Source of the DNA: Cyanophora paradoxa
Lineage: Eukaryota; Glaucocystophyceae; Cyanophorales; Cyanophoraceae
Length of the DNA: 64,000 nucleotides
Assembly (NCBI GenBank): GCA_004431415.1
Contig: QPMI01000408.1
Coordinates: forward strand, 868,001 to 932,000
Reading direction: 5' to 3'
In this document: positions 31,001-39,143 of the stretch, piece by piece
How the letters are laid out: each line of letters starts with the position of its first letter
How positions within the stretch are numbered: position 1 is the stretch's first letter
Made by a program: the position numbers and the translations under genes
The notes under the pieces: model-generated
Told to the model about the DNA's origin: nothing
Seen by the model: only the letters and a program-made list of their open reading frames with translations
Database searches by the model: none

Positions 31001-32151
31001 CAGAGGAACTACATGATTATTTCAGTGATTATCCTCTAGCCCCAGAGCGCATGTGTGTTTTGAAAGAGCATCTATCAAAAGCTCAGAGCGCTATGATTGA
31101 AGCAGAGAAGCTCAGCTCGATAGAGAGAACTGAAAAGTTGGTACCAAATCTGCTTCCAAAAGAAAAGTATGCAGTTGATGTGAGGGCACTGCAGTTCTAC
31201 ATTTCACAAGGAATGGTGGTAACTAAAATTCATAGGGTACTCTCCTATGATCAGTCAGCCTGGCTTGCCCCATTCATTGATTTCAACACACAAGAGAGGC
31301 AGAAAACACCATTCAAACATGAGCAAGATTTGTATAAACTGATGAACAACTCAGTGTATGGCAAAACCATGGAGAATGTGAGGAATCACTGCAACTCAGA
31401 GTTGGTGACTGATGGTGAAAGATTGGCCAAAATAAACACTGAACCTAACAGGTTAAAACAGGTTGTTGTTTATGATGAAAACTTAGTTTATGTTTCAAAA
31501 CGAAAAAGTGAGTTTAATCTCAACAAACCCATTTACTGCGGCTTCTCGATTTTGGATGTATCAAAGATTCACATGTACAGGTTCTACTATGAAGTACTTA
31601 AACCGCTGTGGGGGCAGCGAGTTAGGCTTCTGGGTACTGACACAGATAGTTTGATGTTGGAGATTGAAACAGAGAACATGTATGTTGATTTGAGAAACAT
31701 CAAACAATATCTTGATGTTGGAGATTATCCTGACAACCATCAGTTCTTCGAGGGGATGACTACTGATGAGATTAAACATCTAAAGAGCCTAGCTAAAACA
31801 CCAGGGCTTTTCAAGGATGAGTTAAAGGGCATTCAGATGATTGAGTGGATTGCTAATCGACCTAAATCATACCACTGGACCTCAGAAGATAAAGAGAAGA
31901 CAGTGTGCAAGGGTGTTAAAAAAGCGTTCAATAAGAAGCTTACCAGAGACAGATACTACGAGTGCATTTTCGGAGGGAAGGCCTGTAATATTGAGGGCAT
32001 TGTTGGATTTAAATCGAACAAACATCACATTTATGTTCAAAAATCAACTAAACAAGCCCTGCACCCCTTGGATACAAAGAGGTACCTTTGTGATGATCAG
32101 TTCACCACCAGAGCGATTGGTCATTACTTAAACAAAAATCTCGCCAATTAA
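28078..32151 (+). CDS. P3 protein-primed family B DNA polymerase, full length
   Basis: 1,357 residues, intact. It would replicate the linear element. N-terminal region with DAPSNKCFLYSVIAAKHP (about residues 270-288), a conserved block preceding the polymerase in Polinton PolBs. C2H2-like finger CLACQRGF...H...C (about 396-416). Exo I YADCETLC (about 450). A recombination-endonuclease-VII-like zinc insert CYMCGKQF ... DHCHDTGNYLGPACKSCN (about 550-582). Palm motif A LDANNLYGLAM (about 920), motif B NNSVYGKTMENVRN (about 1,088) and motif C GTDTDSLMLEI (about 1,185). It ends in the LDTKRYLCDD...IGHY block shared with P1 and P4. Integrase starts 3 bp after the stop, so the two are probably one transcript. 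Confidence 0.95.
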   Translation: MDRRFEIARYKEQIASKAESLYSRGYIHKAFSKSLINLTNRNTRLETLQKNASLLDELSNLPRPAKRVSSKTLEVSIATAQADLVASFSELPDAIATQDTSRAVTEQDGSVTTALNGTLAEGTYRLSRGSGRVTAIQAHYDNNQHFREWITVPISGERERANAARMGIALKIYGNGLFRKVDSDAAQSRMIELHQYIRIELGADLTEAIRNQLLALDVKAAEATTDSWYFDSWIYIQWQTIRYFRRMGGRGLRFKLPEWLREKQALINIDAPSNKCFLYSVIAAKHPLESGQDPRSACHYRSYEGEFDCKMLAYPTPLDSKMFSKFEEANNLKLCIYTVAVDEQDIIPIHISAGTDAIPILYVPPVEGTSQVGHYLWIKSVSRLFNKHGKHSLHYCLACQRGFVTQEVLKKHIDTDRCLERKEHGRDKLPKKGDHIIKFKRWETTIQQRLAIYADCETLCTQIAEINRTDSKTKQTGVHQIASIGAVAVSTSGETEWFTKMGGPEDDSADAFVRWLDAKEPEFIRKLKETKPMNALTDEQKEAHYSAMACYMCGKQFEFLNDKLMDHCHDTGNYLGPACKSCNKIRSKPKSISIWFHNGRGFDFHLLVRALSAGYNRRMVAHRAFKQEIERKVEEKRPRIIRTIEASKARIMVKNNWSEQEFEQQKEKLIKEKLKQAFDALEEQFRPADLLSIKFDQVFQNSEKISQFVYGIYIFRDSCQHLLGSIDELSKALPDDLKKITRALHPDEAKFKLMTKKGTYPYQYMTSWERMLETQLPGRRQFYNELKQEKCSKEDYAHAHNVWREMGCTTLADYTMTYMKTDISLLADVFENYRKKCLEKYKIDPSHYMSSPGFAWQAALKHTGQVLEVFYDGQQDMHSFIENGIRGGISMISKRYAKANNKWVDKYVVGHKQKQGWLLYLDANNLYGLAMKQKLPTGRFKWEDLEGITDLQQYITDLDAEGSRGYALEVDMHCPEELHDYFSDYPLAPERMCVLKEHLSKAQSAMIEAEKLSSIERTEKLVPNLLPKEKYAVDVRALQFYISQGMVVTKIHRVLSYDQSAWLAPFIDFNTQERQKTPFKHEQDLYKLMNNSVYGKTMENVRNHCNSELVTDGERLAKINTEPNRLKQVVVYDENLVYVSKRKSEFNLNKPIYCGFSILDVSKIHMYRFYYEVLKPLWGQRVRLLGTDTDSLMLEIETENMYVDLRNIKQYLDVGDYPDNHQFFEGMTTDEIKHLKSLAKTPGLFKDELKGIQMIEWIANRPKSYHWTSEDKEKTVCKGVKKAFNKKLTRDRYYECIFGGKACNIEGIVGFKSNKHHIYVQKSTKQALHPLDTKRYLCDDQFTTRAIGHYLNKNLAN

Positions 32152-32153
32152 CA

Positions 32154-33096
32154 ATGGCCCCGAGATTCATAATAACAGCTCCACCTGGAAGTTGGCAAGT
32201 CGACATTTTATTTATTGGGAAATTTCGTTTATTTGCAGCCGTGGAAATAGCCAGCCGATTTGCAATTGTTAGAAAACTTGAAGACGCAAAGCAAATCCCT
32301 GCGTTTATATCCAAGCTTCCCGGGATCTGGGGATTCTCTGGAGATAATGGCTTTAACACTGTAAGGATTCTCTGTAAGGGCAATGGCAGAGGCTAATAGG
32401 TTGAAAATGCACACTGATGTTGCCAAAGATGATCACATTTCGAAGGGGGACAAGCTAGGAGTTATCGATCGATTTGCAAGGACATTGCGGGCGATTATAG
32501 AGAAAGACTCAGAGTCCAGAGGCTCCCCCCACTTCCTTTCAAGGCTGCCAACCCTGGTCAGAGCTTATAATGAAACAAAGCACTCAGCCTTTGGAGGGGA
32601 GTACTCTCCAGCATGGATGCACAGCCATAGGCAGGTTGCAACACAGCTGCATTTAGTGAGGCAGAGGCAAAACGATATTGAGAGGGATGCAATGAATGTA
32701 CCAAAACCAGGCACAGAAGTTCAAATATTGGAACCCAAGCCAAACATATTTGCAAAGGGAACAACAAAACAAAGCAAGGAAACCTATGTTGTTGTAGGTC
32801 AGGAAGGCAACCGCATTAGAGTGGCAACAAAAGACGGGACTGTTTTAAGTCGCAGAGTCAAACCATCCGAGATTAAAACACCTAAACAGCTGCCAGATCA
32901 AACAAAAATAATCAAAGCAAAAGCAAAGGCCAGGCAAGAAACTCAATTACGTAGAGAGGGCTTGATCGATTCCAAAAAGTTTAGTTCTCAGACCAAACAG
33001 GCCCGAGAACTTAAGAGATTGGAAATTGCAGGAGAGTCAGCTCTGCGTGCTGGTGCGAGAGTTGATCGCGGCTACAGCAGCTTGAAGAGCAAGTAA
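32154..33096 (+). pseudogene. P3 retroviral-type integrase, DDD variant (one frame break)
   Basis: The first frame (32,154-32,396) has ITAPPGSWQVDILFIG (first Asp) and GDNGFNT (second Asp). The second frame (from 32,383) has HTDVAKDDHISKGDKLGVID, then RFARTLR, with Asp where DDE enzymes have Glu, an SH3-like region, and a basic tail. The frame change lies near 32,365-32,385. The P4 enzyme keeps one frame through the same region, so the split is specific to this copy. There is no N-terminal zinc domain. The 3' end overlaps the convergent DNA-binding gene by 60 bp. Confidence 0.88.
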
Positions 33097-33372
33097 CCTT
33101 TGTTTACACCTCAACCTATAGGCGCGATCTAATTCCCTTTTACGCTCAATATGTGCAAGCCTGTATTCGTTTGAACAGGCGATTTGTCTCCTTCGATATT
33201 CCTCATTGTTATGGTAACGAATTTTTTGTTGTTCAGCACGTTTTTTGCGTCTAGCTTCTACAATTTCTGGAGTAACTTCAATTTGTGGGCGCCCACGCTT
33301 GGGTTTAATGACAGAGTCGCTATCAGTAAAGTGCACCATAAGCTCTTCGTTGTTCATATAGATGATCGACAT
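33037..33372 (-). CDS. P3 small basic DNA-binding-like protein with AT-hook-like motif
   Basis: 111 residues, a diverged counterpart of the P2 protein at 16,859. KPKRGRPQIE is an AT-hook-like GRP core. VTPEIVEARRKKRAEQQKIR and a Tyr-spaced basic helix follow, then a possible heptad segment LLALQAAVAAIN. The longer N-terminus has acidic residues. It converges with the integrase, 60 bp overlap, and diverges from the ExoX-C-like gene. The family was not identified. Confidence 0.7.
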   Translation of the reverse strand: MSIIYMNNEELMVHFTDSDSVIKPKRGRPQIEVTPEIVEARRKKRAEQQKIRYHNNEEYRRRQIACSNEYRLAHIERKRELDRAYRLRCKQRLLALQAAVAAINSRTSTQS

Positions 33373-33452
33373 ATCTTTAAGTGATAGAAACTTTTTGCAA
33401 CTTTTAGCGCGTTATATTCGAAAAAATAAAACCCGCGATTTATATAAATAAA

Positions 33453-33815
33453 ATGGTCGCAGACAAGCAGCGACGCTGCGCCAGCGGAACACAAATGCAA
33501 AACGAACCTCAAGCGAAACTCGCAACGATTAGAATAGGGAAGTATCGAGGGTTGACTCACCTGGAGGTAGCTTTCTGTGATCCTAATTATGCTCGGTGGC
33601 TGATGAACTGGAGCAAGCTCCGGGAAACGGACCGAGACCATTTTCAACAGGCTTTTAGGTTAATCAGTGAATCAAAACCAGAAATTCTATGGAGAGTGTA
33701 TCAAAATGAAAAGCAAGCCAGGACTGCCCAGCAGCGTTCAGAGAGGCCGCAGGCAACTGTTGAGCCAACTGACCTTGATCTGGACTTATCAGAGGCGGAT
33801 GCGCCGGGCTTTTGA
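33453..33815 (+). CDS. P3 ExoX C-terminal-like small protein
   Basis: 120 residues from ATG 33,453. The first codons after Met come from palindromic insert 5; a second possible start lies about 14 codons later. Core ATIRIGKYRGLTHLEVAFCD, then PNYARWLMNW, as in ExoX-C/DUF3820-like proteins. Acidic tail DLDLDLSEADAPGF. It diverges in the body from the P2 homologue at 17,225, but the tail and the following 47 bp are the same. The TTTATATAAATAAAATG leader gives a TATA/TAAAATG start context. Confidence 0.72.
   Translation: MVADKQRRCASGTQMQNEPQAKLATIRIGKYRGLTHLEVAFCDPNYARWLMNWSKLRETDRDHFQQAFRLISESKPEILWRVYQNEKQARTAQQRSERPQATVEPTDLDLDLSEADAPGF
33456..33482. repeat. Palindromic mini-insert 5 (27 bp, in frame after a start codon)
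   Basis: GTCGCAGACAAGC followed by AGCGACGCTGCGCC, 27 bases directly after ATG 33,453. It has near-palindromic ends (GTCGCAG / CTGCGCC) and an AGCG-A-CGCT core. Confidence 0.88.
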
Positions 33816-33858
33816 ACTCTGAACTAGGCTTAAAGAGATCGCAATCTCAGATTGTAAA

Positions 33859-33885
33859 GTCGCAGACAAGCAGCTCGGCTGCGCC
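33859..33885. repeat. Palindromic mini-insert 6 (27 bp, just before the P3 HNH start)
   Basis: GTCGCAGACAAGC followed by AGCTCGGCTGCGCC. It sits 2 bp before ATG 33,888, in place of the leader seen in P2 at about 17,603. Confidence 0.88.
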
Positions 33886-33887
33886 AG

Positions 33888-34448
33888 ATGGAGGTCACAA
33901 TTCCAGAAGGCGCTGTTGCTATCCCGCTTGGTGGTATCCGGAATCATCGTCGAGTAATTGTTGCCTACGCACTAGTTAGTCAGGATGATGCTGAGCGCGT
34001 GCTTGGATTTCGCTGGCGTTTAGATAAAGGATATGCTCGCGCTACTATAAATGGAAAGACCGTGTATTTGCATAACTACATTAGTGGTGATCTCGAGAAC
34101 GGGTTAACCGTTGATCATATAAATCTGAACAAGCTTAACAATCGTCGCGAGAATCTACGTTTGGCAACGAAGCGACAGCAGAATTTGAACCAAAACCGGC
34201 GGGTCACAAACACATCAGGTTTTATTGGTGTTAATTTCCATCAGCAGCATGGTACATGGCGGGCACGTTACAGGATCAATGGCCGTCAAAAGCACATTGG
34301 TTACTTTGCAACCGCAGAAGAAGCTGCTAGTGCCCGTGATGCCTACGCTCTAGAACATACCAGTGAAGATGATAAGCCGTTCTTGCGGCTGAATTTTACA
34401 AACGAATCCTCCGTCCACCCATCGCATTCTTCATCTGTGAGCTCGTAG
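33888..34448 (+). CDS. P3 HNH endonuclease with AP2 domain, second copy
   Basis: 186 residues, intact. Positional equivalent of P2 17,611-18,180. EVTIPEGAVAIPLGGI at the N-terminus, HNH core LTVDHINLNKLNNRRENLRL, and AP2 domain SGFIGVNFHQQHGTWRARY plus AEEAASARDAYAL. It overlaps the convergent coiled-coil gene by 53 bp, exactly as in P2. Identity to P2 is moderate here although the flanking capsid genes are almost identical. Confidence 0.9.
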   Translation: MEVTIPEGAVAIPLGGIRNHRRVIVAYALVSQDDAERVLGFRWRLDKGYARATINGKTVYLHNYISGDLENGLTVDHINLNKLNNRRENLRLATKRQQNLNQNRRVTNTSGFIGVNFHQQHGTWRARYRINGRQKHIGYFATAEEAASARDAYALEHTSEDDKPFLRLNFTNESSVHPSHSSSVSS

Positions 34449-35028
34449 AATTTGGTTCAGAGACATAAGGTGATGCAGTTTTAACCTCGGCAGAATCAAG
34501 CGATTGCTCTGCCTTTATTTTTTCATTTTTCAAATAGCGTAAATCTGGTACGTCCATAGGTCTGTGCTTAAACATCTCGCTTCGCAACATATCGCGGATC
34601 TTTGCTCTCTCTTGCTTGTCTTTTACATACGATTCGATATTAGCTGATCGAGCCTCGAGATCTCGCAATTTAGCTGTTAGTTCCTCGATCTGACTCTTTG
34701 ATACTGTTGGTTGTTTAATCTTCGGGCCAGAGTACCGCGATTCGCTAGCCATTGCTTGTATAATTCTAGCAGCATCATTGTCGATATCGGACTGCATTTC
34801 AGTAACAGTTTTAGCCTGTGCGTGACGGTCATCAATCGCACTGGCATTAGCAGTTGCCGAGGCAATCATTTTAGCAACGGGTGCATTAAGACGTGGGTCA
34901 CTAGCTAGTTCACCGCTAGGAGCAGCAACAGCTGCGCCCTCTGTCGCACCACTTTCGATGAGAGGGGCGTTTGGCTCTGGGAGCACCCTTCGTTCACGAA
35001 AACCCTTTCTTGGAATCCCACGGGGCAT
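34396..35028 (-). CDS. P3 coiled-coil protein next to the packaging ATPase
   Basis: 210 residues, the same length as the P2 protein at 18,128. N-terminal 55 residues are identical (MPRGIPRKGFRERRV ... LNAPVAK). The middle is variable. The coiled coil is SKSQIEELTAKLRDLEARSA, and the tail ends MKNAMGGRRIRL. Function unknown. It lies just downstream of the ATPase on the same strand. Confidence 0.75.
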   Translation of the reverse strand: MPRGIPRKGFRERRVLPEPNAPLIESGATEGAAVAAPSGELASDPRLNAPVAKMIASATANASAIDDRHAQAKTVTEMQSDIDNDAARIIQAMASESRYSGPKIKQPTVSKSQIEELTAKLRDLEARSANIESYVKDKQERAKIRDMLRSEMFKHRPMDVPDLRYLKNEKIKAEQSLDSAEVKTASPYVSEPNSTSSQMKNAMGGRRIRL

Positions 35029-35050
35029 CTTCTGTTCTTAAGCTAAGATT

Positions 35051-35782
35051 TTAAAACGCTTCTTTTAGAGACAACAGGCGAAGACTCTTCTTTTTAGACT
35101 CTTCTTCTTGTCTTAGCCACTTTGTAAAGCGAAAACTCTTATCTTCAATCGCTTTATCAATATACCAGGCAGTATCATACTTCGTTCCATCAAGGACTAG
35201 ACACTGATAATCGTGAGCCCAAGTTTCGAACAAGGCTAAGAACTCATCCTTTGGGAGATGACTGAACTCTCTATAAATTGCCTCAAGTTCGGTGTGATTT
35301 GAATAACTAAAGAAAAAGCAGTAATCGCTGTTTGATCTTATCGATTGACTTAATGCTGTTAGCTTTTGCGTCATAAGAATCGTACTGATATTAAAATGGC
35401 GCCCCTGCGTAAAAAGTCGATTTACAGCTTTGCTGTTTCGCAGATCCACGGTTTCAGAGGCGGCGACAAGATCATCCAAGACAAGCAATATCTGCGGCGC
35501 TTTCTTTTTGTTTTCGATCAACTTGCGCTGTGAATCAATGATCTCTGCAACAATGGAGGGCTGAAAGTCGTCGTAAAGCTCTTTAGTTATTGATGAATAC
35601 TCTCCATTGAATTTTGTGGCCGTAAACACGACGACTCGGTTAATCTTTGGATACAGCAGCCGCAGCAGATGCTTGGTGCAATAGAAAGACTTGCCGCTAT
35701 TAGACTTCGAAATAAACAGGGCCTTAAATGGGACCCTCATTTCTTCTGGCTGGAACTTTGCGAGTTCTTGAGACTCATCCAT
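35051..35782 (-). CDS. P3 A32-like packaging ATPase (C-terminus frameshifted)
   Basis: About 243 residues from ATG 35,782. Walker A ISKSNSGKSFYC, Walker B ILLVLDDL, and STILMTQKL as in P2. The frame departs from P2 in the last dozen codons near 35,085, where a T run is one base shorter than in P2, so the tail reads differently and ends at 35,051. All ATPase motifs precede the break, so the enzyme core is intact. N-terminal residues 3-9 differ from P2, where a palindromic insert sits just upstream. Confidence 0.9.
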   Translation of the reverse strand: MDESQELAKFQPEEMRVPFKALFISKSNSGKSFYCTKHLLRLLYPKINRVVVFTATKFNGEYSSITKELYDDFQPSIVAEIIDSQRKLIENKKKAPQILLVLDDLVAASETVDLRNSKAVNRLFTQGRHFNISTILMTQKLTALSQSIRSNSDYCFFFSYSNHTELEAIYREFSHLPKDEFLALFETWAHDYQCLVLDGTKYDTAWYIDKAIEDKSFRFTKWLRQEEESKKKSLRLLSLKEAF

Positions 35783-35833
35783 CAAAAAATTAAGTACTGA
35801 TATTCGCAGGCGAACACAACCGCGACACTTCGA

Positions 35834-37222
35834 CTAGAGGTTCACCTTACGAAGACCCGCGGCATCAACAATTAGGACAGTGTGCAGAAGAGCGCGAATT
35901 TGGACGTAAATCTTGTTGTTTGCATCGTATGCAGCAGGGTTCATGATATTAAGGAAGCAGCTGCTGCTGTTGGTGAGATCCACGAAACCTGTTTGAGCTG
36001 CATTGCGGATAGCCTTCTGGCCGTCTACACAGAATGGCAGGCCAGTCAAGACGTACCGATTAAGAGGAGCATCCAGATTAGAGCATTTGAAGACATCAGC
36101 GAGAAGCTCAGCACCTTGCAGCAGGGGAACAGGCTCGTTTGAGTACAACCTCTGGCCATTCAATTCGCAGGAAATAGTTATATCACGAGCATTGGCCTCG
36201 GTTTTGAGGACACTGTGTTTTCCATCAGTTTGGTTCATATTTGTCTGCTTGCGAATGCTAACAAATAGGCCGAAGCAGAGTCCACTGATTTGAGACAGAT
36301 TAATCCGGGTGGGCGCACCAGCACCTGCATAGGTAATTGAGTCAGCATCAACCCAACCAACTTCAGTTGCAGGAATGGCAATCCCCGAAGATTTGACTTT
36401 CTCAATCACCTGGGCAAAAGTGGCCTCATCAACGTTGATGCAGTGAGCTATAATCTTCGGATTCGAAAGCTCGGGTTTTTCAGGAGTGACAGTGAGGACA
36501 TTGGGAGTTATATTCTGGCCAATGTTTGCAGGGGATGCAGCAGCAGCTCCTACGCTCCCAAGGCCATCGTCTTTAGAGGCATCACCGTTTGCGGCATATT
36601 CTGCTACAAACCTTCCACCATAGCTGGTCTCAACGAAGCCCTGGGCGCGGTCACGGAACCAAACCTCCACAGACACCTCGCCGGAGAGCGCACCAATTGG
36701 AAGCACTGAGCCCTCCCAGGGGCAGGGGATCTTTACACTGAAAATACCTCCAGCGCGATTGCTCCCCTGAGGTGGGGTTCCATGGAGCCAGCCACCAGAC
36801 CGGTATTTCTTTTTAAGCTGAGCATCGTCATTGAAAATCAGAGCGCTGTGAACAAGCCAGTCCTCAGGGACGATGTAGCTGTAGGAAGCATATTTGATTT
36901 CAATTCGCTTTACAAGAGCACCAACAGACCGCAGATAACCAGTGCGAACCAGGTCAGTGTCACCAGTGAAAGCGGTCAGCTCGGGCAGGGTAAACTGGAG
37001 TTCAAGCCCCTGAAGGAAATTGTAACGGGGTAGGAAATAAGTAACCCTCTTTCCGAAGCAGTCTCCATAGTCATTGCTAGGGTTGACAACGACACGCACA
37101 GGCTTTGTTTGGCTGGTTAGACCTAACATAAGCTCGTTATTCATAAAGAAATCCTTAGCTTCCTGCGGAGTTGTGAGCAGCTCCTTTAGACCAAGACGTT
37201 GCAAGTTCTGGGTAACATCCAT
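35834..37222 (-). CDS. P3 major capsid protein, double jelly-roll
   Basis: 462 residues, intact; within the length range of PLV/Polinton MCPs. LELQFTLPELTAFTGDTDL opens the first jelly roll. IPCPWEGSVLPIGALSGEVS, followed by VEVWFRDR, is the strand motif shared with NCLDV and Polinton MCPs. LFVSIRKQ and the C-terminal IYVQIRALLHTVLIVDA lie in the second jelly roll. It would form the hexameric capsomers. It is encoded upstream of the ATPase on the same strand. The leader overlaps a TTATAAACACTTCAATGG-like AT-rich stretch. No signal peptide or membrane segment. Confidence 0.88.
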   Translation of the reverse strand: MDVTQNLQRLGLKELLTTPQEAKDFFMNNELMLGLTSQTKPVRVVVNPSNDYGDCFGKRVTYFLPRYNFLQGLELQFTLPELTAFTGDTDLVRTGYLRSVGALVKRIEIKYASYSYIVPEDWLVHSALIFNDDAQLKKKYRSGGWLHGTPPQGSNRAGGIFSVKIPCPWEGSVLPIGALSGEVSVEVWFRDRAQGFVETSYGGRFVAEYAANGDASKDDGLGSVGAAAASPANIGQNITPNVLTVTPEKPELSNPKIIAHCINVDEATFAQVIEKVKSSGIAIPATEVGWVDADSITYAGAGAPTRINLSQISGLCFGLFVSIRKQTNMNQTDGKHSVLKTEANARDITISCELNGQRLYSNEPVPLLQGAELLADVFKCSNLDAPLNRYVLTGLPFCVDGQKAIRNAAQTGFVDLTNSSSCFLNIMNPAAYDANNKIYVQIRALLHTVLIVDAAGLRKVNL

Positions 37223-37268
37223 TGAAGTGTTTATAATTCAAGCGGAAGAAAATAATTCAGCGCTTAGC

Positions 37269-38225
37269 TCAGTTTGACGAATTGATCCAAGGATATGTCT
37301 TTGACCTTTTCTGGAGCTGAAGCTTGGCGAGCTCGTAGACAACATCGCCATTGGGTTCATCTGGGCCATAACGAATTTCGAGTATAAATGAGACAGGACC
37401 TCCATTTAAATCAGCAATTCGCTGCATAAAATCGTAAATCTCAATAGTCACAGAGTAGAGGTCCAGCTTTGAATAAATATACTTGTACAAAGGATGTGCT
37501 TCAGTTGAATCATAATATGCTATCTCGCCTGGACGAAGGACGCTTGGAATTCTCAGCTTCGAGAAGAAGCCAGGTATTGACGTGTTCGGCATACTGACAA
37601 GGTCACCAATTTCAGGAATTCGTAGAAGCACATGATCATCAGGAGTGACATCAGGCTCATAAGCGCCTGCTATATATTCAGTATTTATAGATAATGTCTT
37701 TGACCGAATTGGTAGAATTGATCTCAGCCCTAGAAGCTTTGCAGTTTGCTGAGCCCTTGCAACGGCCTGGTAGTTTCTGACTTCCCGCCCACCCTGGTTC
37801 GTTGGCAACATCAGAGCAATAAAGAACTCGAAGTTAGCTGTGAACCCTATTAATTTGATCGCTGAATTATACGTGCACGTGATACCTGTTCCCGTCAACC
37901 TTTCGTTTATCTCTGTCACAAGCGAGGTGACGTCGTAATTTCCAGGTGGAATTGCAATGTTATTCCACGCTCCAAATCCGGCCTGAGGTGGGTCGGGTCC
38001 TTCATTAGTGGGATCATATTTGCACCAATATATATAGGTGTTAAAGACTAAATCCTCTGCCGGATCGAGTACATCGATTGTGCTCATAGTGTTGGGGATC
38101 TCAGCTGATACCAAGCGCACGGCTTTCACATCCTGATAAACTTTAGGCAGTCTTACTTTAAATTTCGAGGTGGATGTCAGCTCCTCCGCTTGGTGACTTG
38201 CAATGCAGACGTAGTCCGTAGGCAT
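37269..38225 (-). CDS. P3 penton-like minor capsid protein A
   Basis: 318 residues, intact. N-terminal STSKFKVRLPKVYQDVKAVR, then LVSAEIPNTMSTID, followed by IPPGNYDVTSLVTEINERL. This combination of an N-terminal strand, an EIPN turn and a PGxYxxxxLxxxIN motif is typical of vertex/penton-type jelly-roll proteins in PLVs and NCLDVs. It is upstream of MCP on the same strand, 46 bp apart. It diverges from protein B at 38,253. The assignment rests on motif layout and position, so it could be another minor capsid protein. Confidence 0.72.
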   Translation of the reverse strand: MPTDYVCIASHQAEELTSTSKFKVRLPKVYQDVKAVRLVSAEIPNTMSTIDVLDPAEDLVFNTYIYWCKYDPTNEGPDPPQAGFGAWNNIAIPPGNYDVTSLVTEINERLTGTGITCTYNSAIKLIGFTANFEFFIALMLPTNQGGREVRNYQAVARAQQTAKLLGLRSILPIRSKTLSINTEYIAGAYEPDVTPDDHVLLRIPEIGDLVSMPNTSIPGFFSKLRIPSVLRPGEIAYYDSTEAHPLYKYIYSKLDLYSVTIEIYDFMQRIADLNGGPVSFILEIRYGPDEPNGDVVYELAKLQLQKRSKTYPWINSSN

Positions 38226-38252
38226 CTTTTTTATATCAGTTAGAGAATAAAA

Positions 38253-39143
38253 ATGCGGCTTACCTTTGACAGCAGAGACAGAAGGCCAATCGATTCAGAG
38301 GCAAACTTCGTGCTCGAAATCAATGAACCGATAATCAATCCAGTTGCTGTTCGACTAACCCAGTGTGAGTTCGCAAACAGCCTTTACACCAGCATTAAAG
38401 CTGAGTATCTTTCCATCACCTTTCCCTACCTTGGAACGCAAAACGTGGAGGTGTTTGAGCCTGGCATAATTACGACTGCAAATCTGGGCGAAACAGATAT
38501 TTACAACTTTGGCCTATCATTTAATATTGAGCTAGAAGGGATTTCAATTGCGTATTTTAAACTATTTCGAGACCCAGAGACGCTGAAAATGTCTGCGTAT
38601 TGCAACCGTTCCTGCACACTGACCTGCCAGTTCAAAGCCTTATCGAATCTGCTCGGGCTGAACCGAAATGAGCCCCTCCAGCTGTCTCCTATTGTGCTTG
38701 AAGGGCCGCAAAGACCAGCAACTGCAGCTGAGCGGTATCTAGAGGTTGCTGGCATTCCAGTGACACCTGCTCACCCTGAGTACGGCGTGGATTTCACCGG
38801 AAGAATGCAGAGTATAGCACTTGGTTACGCCGTCGAATTTCCAAAGATAATCGACATGAACAGCGACCAGTACCTCTTCCTTGTCTGCGAAGAGCTACGG
38901 CCGTTTGCTTCGAAGCTTCGCCGTGGGGCTAAATCAATGTGTAATTACGGGCTCGCTCGAATCCAGATGAGCCAGGATGTTGGCAAGTTCGTTTATATAA
39001 ATCAGGAAAATGACGGCGAGTGGATCCACATCGAAGAGCGCCTGGTGCTGACCTCTCTGCGACTGCGCATTGTCGACAGAGATGGTGATGACGTCTCTCT
39101 GAATGGCCTGCCTTGGTCTGGTGAACTGCAATTTCTAGTTTAG
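38253..39143 (+). CDS. P3 penton-like minor capsid protein B
   Basis: 296 residues, intact; identical to P2 22,061-22,978 except for the nine-codon palindromic insert in P2. MRLTFDSRDRRPIDSEANFV and INPVAVRLTQCEFANSLYTS resemble the N-terminus of protein A, suggesting an old duplication. The second half is beta-rich (DQYLFLVCEELRPFASKLRR). The GAATAAAAATG start context follows a TATATCAG box. It overlaps the convergent patatin gene by 9 bp. Confidence 0.72.
   Translation: MRLTFDSRDRRPIDSEANFVLEINEPIINPVAVRLTQCEFANSLYTSIKAEYLSITFPYLGTQNVEVFEPGIITTANLGETDIYNFGLSFNIELEGISIAYFKLFRDPETLKMSAYCNRSCTLTCQFKALSNLLGLNRNEPLQLSPIVLEGPQRPATAAERYLEVAGIPVTPAHPEYGVDFTGRMQSIALGYAVEFPKIIDMNSDQYLFLVCEELRPFASKLRRGAKSMCNYGLARIQMSQDVGKFVYINQENDGEWIHIEERLVLTSLRLRIVDRDGDDVSLNGLPWSGELQFLV

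Noticed and set aside
28158-31779. Minus-strand frames inside P3 PolB
   Set aside because: Shadows of a 1,357-codon gene with all polymerase motifs on the plus strand.
35834-38225. A capsid maturation protease (adenain-type) gene in P3
   Set aside because: No His-Asp/Glu-Cys adenovirus-like protease pattern was found among the P3 genes; the Ulp1-like gene lies outside P3 and has introns.
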